NCBI GenBank assembly: GCA_947446625.1
Contig: CANFIE010000176.1
Coordinates: 1 to 7,862, forward strand
From: Acetobacteraceae bacterium
GTDB lineage: Bacteria; Pseudomonadota; Alphaproteobacteria; Acetobacterales; Acetobacteraceae
Reading direction: 5' to 3'
Length of the DNA stretch: 7,862 nt
This document shows, piece by piece, positions 1 to 6,379 of this stretch; position 1 is the first letter of the stretch, and each line of letters begins with the position of its first letter. Below the pieces are notes generated by a model that had not been told where the DNA came from, made no database searches, and was given only the letters and a program-made list of their open reading frames with translations. A program made the position numbers and the translations under genes.

Positions 1-1342
1 GTGCCTCACGCGTGCACAGCGCCAGCAGCAGCCGGGCCTTCTCGCCGCCCGAGCAGGCGGACATCCGGTTGGTGGCGCGGTCCTCATCCAGGCCAAAACG
101 GGCCAATTGCGCCCGGCACTGGGTGACGGTGGCCTTCGGCATCGCCTCCTGCATGTGGGAAAGCGGGGTGCCGTCCATGTCCAGTTCGTCGGTCTGGTGC
201 TGGGCGAAGTAGCCGATCTTCAGCTTGGGCGAACGGAACTGGCTGCCGCTCATCAACTCCAGCCGGCCAGCGAACAGTTTTGCCAGGGTGGACTTGCCGT
301 TGCCGTTGGCGCCGAGCAGGGCGATGCGGTCATCCTGGTCCAGCCGCAAATCCAGCCCGCCCAGCACCACGCGCTTGTCGTACCCAATGCTGCCGCCCGA
401 GATGGTGAGCACCGGCGGGGCCAGGGTGGCGGGTTCGGGGAAGGCGAAGCGGGTGACGCTGTCCTCGATCACGTTCTCGATCGCCGGCATGCGCTCCAGC
501 GCCTTGATGCGGCTTTGCGCCTGGCGGGCCTTGCTGGCCTTGGCCTTGAAGCGGTCCACGAAGGACTGCATGTGCGCCCGGTCAGCAGCGATCTTCTCAT
601 TCGCCGCCACCTGCTGCGCCTGGCGTTCCTGCCGCACCCGCACGAAATTGTCGAAGGCGCCGGGGTAGAGCGTCAGCTTGCCGCGATCCAGATGCGCAAT
701 GGCATCGACGCAGCGTTCCAGCAGGCCGCGGTCATGGCTCACCACAATGGCGGCGCCGGAAAAGCGTTGCAGCCAGCCTTCCAGCCACATGGTGGCTTCC
801 AGGTCCAGGTGGTTGGTCGGTTCGTCCAGCAGCAGCAGGTCCGGCTCCAGGAACAGCACGCGGGCCAGCGCCACGCGCATGCGCCAGCCGCCGGAAAACT
901 CGGTGCTCGGGCGCGCCTGGGCGGCAGCGTCGAACCCCAGCCCGGCCAGCACGGTGGCGGCGCGGGCGGGGGCGCTGTCGGCGGAAATCGCGATCAGGCG
1001 TTCATGGATCTCGGCCACCCGATGCGCGTCGGGGTGGGCCTCCATCTCGGCCAGCAGCCCGGCGCGCTCGGTATCGGCGGCCAGCACCGTCTCCAACAGG
1101 CTTTCCGGCCCGGCCGGGGCTTCCTGCGCCACATGGCCCATGCGGGCGCGGGCGGCCAGGCGAATCTCGCCGCCATCGGGCTGCAAATCCCCGGTGATGG
1201 CGCGCAGCAGGGTGGATTTGCCGGCGCCGTTGCGGCCCACCAGCCCCACCTTGCGGCCGGGGTCCACCATCAGGTCGGCATTCTCCAGCAGAAGGCGGCC
1301 GGCGATGCGGATGGTCAGGTCACGAATGGCGAGAACGGTCAT
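1..1342 (-). CDS. yheS: ABC-F family ATPase, YheS-like (C-terminus beyond window)
   Basis: Soluble ABC-F protein with two ATPase domains and no membrane segment; the family binds the ribosomal E site and relieves stalled translation. The first 447 codons are present, against about 640 residues in E. coli YheS. Domain 1 has Walker A GRNGAGKST at residues 36-44, Q-loop Gln73, signature FSGGW at 149-153, Walker B with Asp173/Glu174 followed by PTNHLD, and switch His203. Residues about 225-300 form the charged inter-domain linker (KAKASKARQAQSR-like) typical of the family. Domain 2 has Walker A GANGNGKST at 344-352 and signature CSGGEK at 430-435; its Walker B lies off the edge. FSGGW in domain 1 and the linker resemble YheS more than Uup or EttA, so the subfamily is likely but not certain. 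The ATG at 1342 matches the family N-terminus, but no clear Shine-Dalgarno precedes it. Divergent from the gene at 1476. Confidence 0.93.
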   Translation of the reverse strand, partial: MTVLAIRDLTIRIAGRLLLENADLMVDPGRKVGLVGRNGAGKSTLLRAITGDLQPDGGEIRLAARARMGHVAQEAPAGPESLLETVLAADTERAGLLAEMEAHPDAHRVAEIHERLIAISADSAPARAATVLAGLGFDAAAQARPSTEFSGGWRMRVALARVLFLEPDLLLLDEPTNHLDLEATMWLEGWLQRFSGAAIVVSHDRGLLERCVDAIAHLDRGKLTLYPGAFDNFVRVRQERQAQQVAANEKIAADRAHMQSFVDRFKAKASKARQAQSRIKALERMPAIENVIEDSVTRFAFPEPATLAPPVLTISGGSIGYDKRVVLGGLDLRLDQDDRIALLGANGNGKSTLAKLFAGRLELMSGSQFRSPKLKIGYFAQHQTDELDMDGTPLSHMQEAMPKATVTQCRAQLARFGLDEDRATNRMSACSGGEKARLLLALCTREA

Positions 1343-1475
1343 GCCCGGGCTTTTAGAGCCTGATGACGCGCTGCGGTATGGCCGAAAGGCCCGATTCGGC
1401 CGGTTGGGCAAAAAACCTGCGGCGGGGCCGCGGCAGCGGGCCTAGGCTGGGGCAAAACGAACCCAGGGGAAACCA
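1343..1475. other. Divergent intergenic region with a small hairpin
   Basis: This 133-nt spacer separates two divergent genes, so it should hold both promoters, but I found no convincing -35/-10 pair on either strand. It contains a 7-bp inverted repeat, GGCCGAA at 1380-1386 and TTCGGCC at 1395-1401. The left arm can instead form a competing GGCC-GAAA-GGCC stem (1380-1391). An A-run lies at about 1410-1415. No small ORF or RNA gene was recognised. Confidence 0.4.
1465..1470 (+). promoter_or_regulatory. Ribosome binding site of the Bug/TctC gene
   Basis: AGGGGA lies 5 nt before the ATG at 1476. It supports this start, and a signal peptide follows immediately. Confidence 0.7.
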
Positions 1476-2435
1476 ATGCGCCGCCTGCTGCTGGCCCTGA
1501 GCCTGCTGTTACCCAACCTGCCAGCCCAGGCCCAGGACGCGGCCTGGCCCGACCGCCCGGTGCGGCTGATTGTGCCCAGCGGCCCCGGCGGCGCCTTTGA
1601 TATCATTGGCCGGGTGATTGCCGACGGCCTGAACGGCCCGCTGGCCAACCGCGTGGTGGTGGAAAACCGCGCCGGGGCCGGCGGTATCATTGCCGCCGAG
1701 GCCGCCGCCCGCGCCCCGGCCGATGGCAGCAGCTTCCTGCTCGGCATCCTGTCCACCCAGGTGGTGATCCCGGCCACCCAGGCGGTGGGATACGACCCCG
1801 TGGCCGGCTTTGCCCCGGTGGGGCTGACCACCATGGCCCCCATGGTGCTGGCGGTGAACCCAGGCCTGCCGGCCAGTACGGTGGCGGAACTGGTGGCGCT
1901 GACAAAGGCGCGGCCAGGGCAGATCAACGCTTCCTATTCCGGCCGGGCCTCGCTGCCGCATTTGCTGCTGGCCCTGTTCATGCGGCAAACTGGGGCGCAG
2001 CCCTACCCGGTGCCGTTCAGCCTCTCGGCCCAGGGGCTGCAGGCGCTGATGGGCGGCCAGGTGGGCATGGCGTTCGAAACCGCCTCGATCATCCGTACCC
2101 AGGCGGCGGCCGGCACGGTGCGCGCCCTGGCGGTAACCAGCGCAACCCGCCACCCGGCCCTGCCCGGTGTGCCGACCATGGCCGAGGCCGGGGTGCCCGG
2201 CTTCGTGGCCGGCAGCTGGACCGGCATCTTCGCCCCCGCCGGCACGCCGCCGGCCATCATCGCCCGGCTGAACGGGCTGCTGAACACCCTGGCGACGGAT
2301 ATGGGCTACCAGACCCGCCTGGCCAATATTGGTGTGCAGCCCCAAACCGGTACGCCACAGGCGCTTGGCGCCTGGGTGATCAGCGAAAGGGAGCGCTGGA
2401 GCACCCTGGCGCGGGGGCTGGCCAGCGCCGATTGA
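1476..2435 (+). CDS. Bug/TctC-family periplasmic solute-binding protein
   Basis: A 319-residue secreted binding protein of the Bug (TctC) family. These capture carboxylates or other small organic anions in the periplasm, classically for tripartite tricarboxylate transporters. A signal peptide (Arg2-Arg3, Leu-rich core 4-15, AQA then Q20) suggests cleavage after Ala19. Family hallmarks are WPDRPVRLIVP at 24-34, GPGGAFD at 36-42 (Asp42 is the usual ligand-contacting position), VVVENRAGAGG at 60-70, and LPGVPTMAEAGVPGF at 229-243. Length is normal. In the middle, the loop usually resembling HVPYKG reads PVPFSL at 178-183, so ligand choice cannot be read from the sequence. No tctA or tctB permease gene is nearby; orphan copies like this are common where the family is expanded. 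It lies upstream of ndk with a 103-nt gap, so co-transcription is possible but not shown. Confidence 0.93.
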   Translation: MRRLLLALSLLLPNLPAQAQDAAWPDRPVRLIVPSGPGGAFDIIGRVIADGLNGPLANRVVVENRAGAGGIIAAEAAARAPADGSSFLLGILSTQVVIPATQAVGYDPVAGFAPVGLTTMAPMVLAVNPGLPASTVAELVALTKARPGQINASYSGRASLPHLLLALFMRQTGAQPYPVPFSLSAQGLQALMGGQVGMAFETASIIRTQAAAGTVRALAVTSATRHPALPGVPTMAEAGVPGFVAGSWTGIFAPAGTPPAIIARLNGLLNTLATDMGYQTRLANIGVQPQTGTPQALGAWVISERERWSTLARGLASAD

Positions 2436-2446
2436 GCCGGCAGGGC

Positions 2447-2475
2447 TTGCGCCGCGCCGCTTCCCCGCCTATCGG
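2447..2475 (+). promoter_or_regulatory. Possible ndk promoter
   Basis: TTGCGC at 2447-2452 and TATCGG at 2470-2475 are separated by 17 nt. Each matches three of six consensus bases, with the core TTG and TAT kept. The placement upstream of ndk fits, but such weak matches arise by chance in DNA of this composition. Confidence 0.25.
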
Positions 2476-2488
2476 GCGCCGCATCTGT

Positions 2489-2507
2489 CGCACCGCAGCA
2501 CGGTGCG
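2489..2507 (+). other. Hairpin in the ndk leader
   Basis: Perfect 7-bp inverted repeat CGCACCG (2489-2495) and CGGTGCG (2501-2507) around a 5-nt loop CAGCA. It ends 18 nt before the ndk ribosome binding site and has no following T-run, so it is not a standard intrinsic terminator. It may be a 5' UTR structure, a weak terminator for the binding-protein gene, or chance. Confidence 0.4.
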
Positions 2508-2525
2508 GCAACCCCCGCCAGAAGC

Positions 2526-2530
2526 AAGGA
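2526..2530 (+). promoter_or_regulatory. ndk: ndk ribosome binding site
   Basis: AAGGA lies 8 nt before the ATG at 2539. It favours that start over the in-frame ATG 36 nt upstream at 2503. Confidence 0.7.
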
Positions 2531-2538
2531 ACCGCACC

Positions 2539-2961
<423 letters not shown>

Positions 2962-2990
2962 ACCCAGCCAGCGATCTCCGGGCTGAGGGC

Positions 2991-3012
2991 GCGGCGGGGG
3001 CAACCCCGCCGC
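2991..3012. terminator. Strong GC stem-loop between convergent genes
   Basis: Perfect 9-bp inverted repeat GCGGCGGGG (2991-2999) and CCCCGCCGC (3004-3012) closing a GCAA (GNRA) tetraloop on the + strand. It begins 30 nt after the ndk stop and ends 8 nt from the stop of the leftward oxidase subunit gene. The position suits a shared bidirectional terminator. However, neither strand has a proper T-run (only AACCAATTT on +), so it may mainly protect RNA 3' ends, with Rho doing the termination. Confidence 0.5.
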
Positions 3013-3020
3013 AACCAATT

Positions 3021-3179
3021 TCAGACCACGAAAATGGCCATCAGCACCAGGGTGAGGACCGTGAGGCCAATGCCCCAGGTGGCAAAGGTGGTGAAGCCGG
3101 CCCAGCCAGCCTGACGCTCGGCCAGGATGTCGCTCGACTTCACTTCAACGAATTCGTAGCTGCTCTGTTGTTCGGCCAA
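3021..3179 (-). CDS. aa3-type cytochrome c oxidase subunit IV (small)
   Basis: A 52-residue single-span membrane protein resembling the short bacterial aa3-type cytochrome c oxidase subunit IV, an accessory subunit with no catalytic role. Residues 1-24 are polar and acidic (EQQSSYEFVEVKSSD). A GWAGFTTFATWG stretch (25-36) leads into one hydrophobic helix at about 35-52 that ends in FVV at the C-terminus, the family layout. The start is taken as TTG at 3179, with GGGGGA 7 nt upstream. The in-frame ATG at 3281 would run 44 nt into purN and add 34 residues unlike the family. It lies 58 nt downstream of purN on the same strand, so it may share the purMN transcript. No other oxidase subunit genes are in the window. 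The family call rests on size, topology and motif resemblance. Confidence 0.72.
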   Translation of the reverse strand: MAEQQSSYEFVEVKSSDILAERQAGWAGFTTFATWGIGLTVLTLVLMAIFVV

Positions 3180-3186
3180 GGCACAA

Positions 3187-3192
3187 TCCCCC
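3187..3192 (-). promoter_or_regulatory. Ribosome binding site deciding the TTG start of the oxidase subunit
   Basis: GGGGGA on the minus strand lies 7 nt before TTG at 3179. It is the only good initiation signal between the purN stop and the conserved part of the small protein. Confidence 0.5.
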
Positions 3193-3237
3193 GTCTGAAG
3201 CCATTCCGCTGAACAGGGGTGTAGAAAGCGCCGGGCG

Positions 3238-3909
3238 TTACGGCAAGGGGTTGGCCAAGGCCATTGCCGGGCCAGCCGCATCGGCTATCTCCGCCCGGCC
3301 CTGTTCCAGCCTTACCCGGCCAGCCGCAAGCCAGGCCAGGGCCGCCGGATAAAGCCGGTGTTCCTGGGCCAAAACCCGCGCCGCCAGGGTTTCGGGCGTG
3401 TCTCCGGCCAGCACCGGCACCGCCGCCTGGGCCAGAATGGGGCCTTCGTCCACGCCGGGGCTGACCAGATGCACGGTGCAGCCATGCAGCCGCACCCCGG
3501 CCTCCAGGGCGCGCTCATGCGTATCCAGCCCCGGAAAGCTGGGCAGCAGGCTGGGGTGGATATTCAGCATCCGGCCCTGCCAATGGGTCACGAAGCCTTC
3601 GGTCAGCACCCGCATGAAGCCGGCCAGGGCGATCAATTCGACGCCATGGCGGGCCAATTCGGCCTGCATCGCCGCCTCAAACCCGGCGCGGTCGGCCTTG
3701 AAGCCGCGGCTTTCCACCACGGCGGTGGCAATGCCGGCGGCCTGGGCCACGGCCAGCCCCCCGGCATTGGCCTTGTTGGCCAGCACCAGCACAATCTCGG
3801 CGGGGTAGTCCGGGCGGGCGGCAGCCTCCAGCAGGGCGGCCATGTTGCTGCCCCGGCCCGAGATCAGTACCCCGACCCGCTTGCGGCCGCCCGGCGCGGT
3901 GGCGGGCAT
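3238..3909 (-). CDS. purN: Phosphoribosylglycinamide formyltransferase
   Basis: A 223-residue GAR transformylase that transfers formyl from 10-formyltetrahydrofolate to glycinamide ribonucleotide, the third step of de novo purine synthesis. The phosphate-binding N-terminus VGVLISGRGSNM is at 12-23. The catalytic triad known for the family is visible as Asn116 and His118 in MLNIHPSLLPSFPG, and Asp154 in PGVDEGPI. The folate-side segment LIALAGFMRVL is at 92-102. Length matches the usual 190-220 with a short tail. The ATG at 3909 shares its A with the purM stop (TGATG on the minus strand), indicating translational coupling. This folate-dependent form contrasts with the formate-dependent PurT, which is not present here. 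Confidence 0.97.
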   Translation of the reverse strand: MPATAPGGRKRVGVLISGRGSNMAALLEAAARPDYPAEIVLVLANKANAGGLAVAQAAGIATAVVESRGFKADRAGFEAAMQAELARHGVELIALAGFMRVLTEGFVTHWQGRMLNIHPSLLPSFPGLDTHERALEAGVRLHGCTVHLVSPGVDEGPILAQAAVPVLAGDTPETLAARVLAQEHRLYPAALAWLAAGRVRLEQGRAEIADAAGPAMALANPLP

Positions 3910-4976
3910 CAGCGCGGCCAGGTGGCCGGCAGGTTGTCCACGCGCACGCCGCTGCCGGCGGCCAGATGGCCCATGCGGAACACCTGCTCTCCGGCGGCGG
4001 CCAATTGGGCCATGGCGGCCTCGGCATGCGCCGCCGCCACCACCAGCACCATGCCGATGCCGCAGTTGAATACCCGCAGCATCTCGTCGGGCTGCACATT
4101 GCCGGCCTTGGCCAGCCAGGCGAAAACCGGCGGCACCGGCCAGGCGCCGGCATCCACCACGGCCTCAACGCCTTCGGGCAGCACGCGGGGCAGGTTGCCG
4201 GGCAGGCCACCACCAGTGATGTGCGCCGCCGCCTTCAGCATGCCGGCCTTGTGCAGCGCCAGCATGGGCTGCACGTAGATGCGGGTGGGGGTCAGCAGCG
4301 CTTCGCCCAGGGTTTGCCCCGGGGCGTAGGGGCAGGGCGCGTCCAGCGCCACGCCGGCAGCGGCGGCAATGCGCCGCACCAGGGAGAACCCGTTGGAGTG
4401 CACGCCCGACGACGCCAGGCCGAGCAGCACATCGCCAGGGCCAACATCGGCATGGGGCAGCAGGTTGCCACGCTCGGCCGCGCCCACCGAGAAGCCGGCC
4501 AGGTCGTAATCCTCGGCGGCGTACATGCCGGGCATTTCGGCAGTCTCGCCGCCCACCAGGGCGCAGCCGGTGATGCGGCAGCCCTCGGCAATGCCGGAGA
4601 TGACCGCCTTGGCATGCTCAACCCGCAGCTTGCCGCTGGCGAAATAGTCGAGGAAGAACAAGGGCTCGGCGCCCTGCACCACCAGGTCATTAACGCACAT
4701 GGCCACCAGGTCGATGCCCACGGTGTCATGCTTGCCGGTGTCGATGGCCAGCTTCAGCTTGGTGCCCACACCGTCGGTGGAACTGACCAGGACGGGGTCC
4801 TGGAAGCCGGCGGCGCGCAGGTCGAACAGGGCGCCGAAGCCGCCCAGCCCACCCATGACGCCGCTGCGCGAGGTGGCCTTGGCCATGGGCTTGATCGCTT
4901 CGACCAGGGCATCGCCGGCGTCGATATCCACCCCGGCGTCACGATAGGTCAGCGAATTCGTGGTGGAACTGGTCAG
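3909..4976 (-). CDS. purM: Phosphoribosylformylglycinamidine cyclo-ligase (AIR synthetase), probable CTG start
   Basis: A 355-residue AIR synthetase that closes the imidazole ring of formylglycinamidine ribonucleotide using ATP, the fifth step of purine synthesis. Family blocks occur in order: YRDAGVDIDAGDALV (11-25), MGGLGGFGAL (41-50), SSTDGVGTKLKLA (65-77), CVNDLVVQGAEPLFFLDY (94-111), GGETAEMPGMY (142-152), SSGVHSNGFSLVR (189-201), HITGGGLPGNLPRVLP (252-267) and NCGIGM (304-309). No ATG, GTG or TTG lies in frame just before the first block. The best start is CTG at 4976, 5 nt after GGAGG; it gives an N-terminus of (M)TSSTTNSLTYRDAG, close to E. coli PurM (MTDKTSLSYKDAG). The reading frame stays open upstream to 5408, but that stretch is antisense to the DUF2066 gene and is not credible protein. 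First gene of purM-purN-oxidase subunit. Confidence 0.97.
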   Translation of the reverse strand: MTSSTTNSLTYRDAGVDIDAGDALVEAIKPMAKATSRSGVMGGLGGFGALFDLRAAGFQDPVLVSSTDGVGTKLKLAIDTGKHDTVGIDLVAMCVNDLVVQGAEPLFFLDYFASGKLRVEHAKAVISGIAEGCRITGCALVGGETAEMPGMYAAEDYDLAGFSVGAAERGNLLPHADVGPGDVLLGLASSGVHSNGFSLVRRIAAAAGVALDAPCPYAPGQTLGEALLTPTRIYVQPMLALHKAGMLKAAAHITGGGLPGNLPRVLPEGVEAVVDAGAWPVPPVFAWLAKAGNVQPDEMLRVFNCGIGMVLVVAAAHAEAAMAQLAAAGEQVFRMGHLAAGSGVRVDNLPATWPR

Positions 4977-5028
4977 GGTGGCCTCCGATCGGCTAAGGCT
5001 GGGTGCTGTTGGCGGGGGAGAGTTGCCG
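4977..5028. other. Very short divergent intergenic region purM / DUF2066 gene
   Basis: Only 52 nt separate the two divergent start codons. Both ribosome binding sites lie inside it (GGAGG on - for purM; GGGGGAG within 5011-5020 on + for the DUF2066 gene). Promoters on both strands must therefore lie within or across the neighbouring coding sequence. I see no clear promoter elements. Confidence 0.5.
4982..4986 (-). promoter_or_regulatory. purM: Ribosome binding site deciding the CTG start of purM
   Basis: GGAGG on the minus strand is a full Shine-Dalgarno core, 5 nt before CTG at 4976. It partly overlaps the 8-bp palindrome CCGATCGG at 4985-4992, which might affect access to it. Confidence 0.65.
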
Positions 5029-5799
5029 ATGCACCGGTACTGTCGGGCGAGGACGCGATGCAGCGTCTCAAACCATAGGCGGGGGCTGACCGCAACCGGG
5101 CTGCTGCTTGCCGGGCTGCTTCTTCCGCTTTCGGCGGGCGCCCAACTGCTGATGCCGCCCCCCGGCGCGGTGCCGATGGCCCCGGCCGCGGGCGACCAGG
5201 GCATGGCGTTCAGCCAGTCCAACATTCCCGCCGAGGCAACCGCCGCCGATGCCGTGCAGGCCAAGGAACGTGCCCTTGCCGCCGGCCGCCGCGCCGCCTG
5301 GCAGGCGCTGGGCACCAGTGCCGGCTTCACCGCGCCCAGCCTGAGCGACGCGCAGATTGACGACCTGGTGACCTCCATCATCGTGGAGCAGGAGCGGGTG
5401 ACCCCCACCCGCTATACCGGCCGGATTACGGTGAATTTCGCGCCCGATCGGGTGCGCGCCGTGCTGGCCGGCCGAATCCAGGCCGGAGGCAATGCCGCCG
5501 CGCCGCTGGCTGGTGGCTCGGTGCCGGCCACGCCGGCCTCGAATTTCGTCGAGGCCACGGCCAGTTTCCGATCCCTGGGGGAATGGCTGGAATTGCGCCG
5601 CCGGCTGCTCTCCGCCGCGCCGGTGGCCTCGGTTGAAGTGCAGTCCCTGGCGGTTGATGCGGCGCGGGTGAAGTTGGGGCTACGCGCCAACCCGGCCGAG
5701 GCCGCCGCCATTCTGGCCGCGGCGGGCGTGGCGCTGCAGCCCGGCAGCGGCATGGTGCCGGGCGATGCGTGGCGGCTTGGCCTTGGCCGAGGCGGGTAG
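5029..5799 (+). CDS. Secreted DUF2066 domain protein, function unknown
   Basis: A 256-residue exported protein of unknown function. The N-terminus has an unusually long basic stretch (seven Arg in the first 18 residues), a hydrophobic core TGLLLAGLLLPL at 23-34 and a cleavage-like AGAQ at 36-39, with no lipobox. A proline-rich spacer follows at 43-53. Residues about 66-150 match the DUF2066 pattern: IPAEATAADAVQAKERAL, a WQALG helix, then IDDLVTSIIVEQERVTPTRYTGRITVNFAPDRVRAVL-like content at 110-146. A second region at 172-256 (FRSLGEWLELRRRLL, then a conserved-looking W248-R-L end) looks like a small separate domain. The ATG at 5029 has GGGGGAG 8 nt upstream; the ATG at 4960 is possible but would overlap the purM start. 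It heads the cluster with the phosphatidyltransferase, PerM-like protein and HdaA, with which it is likely co-transcribed. Family assignment is by motif resemblance. Confidence 0.8.
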   Translation: MHRYCRARTRCSVSNHRRGLTATGLLLAGLLLPLSAGAQLLMPPPGAVPMAPAAGDQGMAFSQSNIPAEATAADAVQAKERALAAGRRAAWQALGTSAGFTAPSLSDAQIDDLVTSIIVEQERVTPTRYTGRITVNFAPDRVRAVLAGRIQAGGNAAAPLAGGSVPATPASNFVEATASFRSLGEWLELRRRLLSAAPVASVEVQSLAVDAARVKLGLRANPAEAAAILAAAGVALQPGSGMVPGDAWRLGLGRGG

Positions 5800-6379
5800 G
5801 GCGAACCTGCCCGGGCCAGCCCCCGAGGCACCGCGCGGCGACCTGTTCGTCACCTTGCCCAACCTGATTACCGTGGCGCGGCTATGCGCCGTGCCGGCCA
5901 CTGTGTGGCTGATTCTGCATGGCCGGCTGGACTGGGGCTTCGGCCTGTTTGTCGCCGCCGGCATCTCGGATGCCGTGGATGGCTGGCTGGCCAGGATTCG
6001 CCATGCCCGCAGCGTGCTGGGCGCGGTGCTGGACCCGCTGGCGGACAAGACGCTGCTGGTATCGGTTTATGTCACCCTGGCGGCGGTTGGGGTTCTGCCT
6101 GACTGGCTGGCCATTTTGGTGGTATTCCGCGACATGATCATCATCGGTGGCTTCCTGATGCTCTGGGTGGTTGGACAGGAACCGGTCGTGCGGCCCATCT
6201 TCATCTCCAAGCTCAACACCACGCTGCAAATTGGGCTGGCGGCACTGGCCTTGGGGCTCGCCTGCTTCGGGCATTCGGCGCCACTGCTGCTGGACTGCGC
6301 CATTGTGGCCACGGCCGCCAGCACCTTGGCCAGCGGCGGCGCCTATGTTTGGGGTGCACTGACCCGGGGGGCGGCATGA
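5765..6379 (+). CDS. CDP-alcohol phosphatidyltransferase family protein
   Basis: A 204-residue integral membrane enzyme that joins a CDP-activated lipid to an alcohol, releasing CMP; the family includes PgsA (phosphatidylglycerophosphate synthase) and cardiolipin-type synthases. The full catalytic signature D-x2-D-G-x2-A-R-x8-G-x3-D-x3-D is present as Asp69, Asp72, Gly73, Ala76, Arg77, Gly86, Asp90 and Asp94. LPNLITVARL at 31-40 is the usual family opening, and several hydrophobic segments follow. The head-group acceptor cannot be told from motifs, so I give no gene symbol. The ATG at 5765 overlaps the preceding gene by 35 nt and has no strong ribosome binding site. Residues 1-28 are not family-like, so the true start could be a TTG or CTG further in. 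The stop overlaps the next start as ATGA. Confidence 0.9.
   Translation: MRGGLALAEAGRANLPGPAPEAPRGDLFVTLPNLITVARLCAVPATVWLILHGRLDWGFGLFVAAGISDAVDGWLARIRHARSVLGAVLDPLADKTLLVSVYVTLAAVGVLPDWLAILVVFRDMIIIGGFLMLWVVGQEPVVRPIFISKLNTTLQIGLAALALGLACFGHSAPLLLDCAIVATAASTLASGGAYVWGALTRGAA

Noticed and set aside
107..1363. Open frame of 418 codons on + opposite the YheS-like gene
   Set aside because: Low-complexity Gly/Ala/Gln/His-rich translation, typical of antisense frames in GC-rich genes; the minus-strand frame has all ABC-F motifs.
1509..2345. Open frame of 278 codons on - opposite the Bug/TctC gene
   Set aside because: Gly/His/Arg-rich antisense frame with no recognisable domain.
2503..2538. Upstream in-frame ATG for ndk
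   Set aside because: Adds 12 non-family residues and lies across a hairpin; the ATG at 2539 has the ribosome binding site.
3180..3281. Extension of the oxidase subunit to the ATG at 3281
   Set aside because: Overlaps the purN 3' end and adds 34 residues unlike the family; the TTG at 3179 has a ribosome binding site.
3966..5078. Open frame of 370 codons on + opposite purM
   Set aside because: Same compositional artefact; the opposite strand encodes an unmistakable PurM.
4977..5408. N-terminal extension of PurM up to an ATG at 5408
   Set aside because: Adds 144 residues with no family resemblance, entirely antisense to the DUF2066 gene; the CTG at 4976 with GGAGG fits the family N-terminus.
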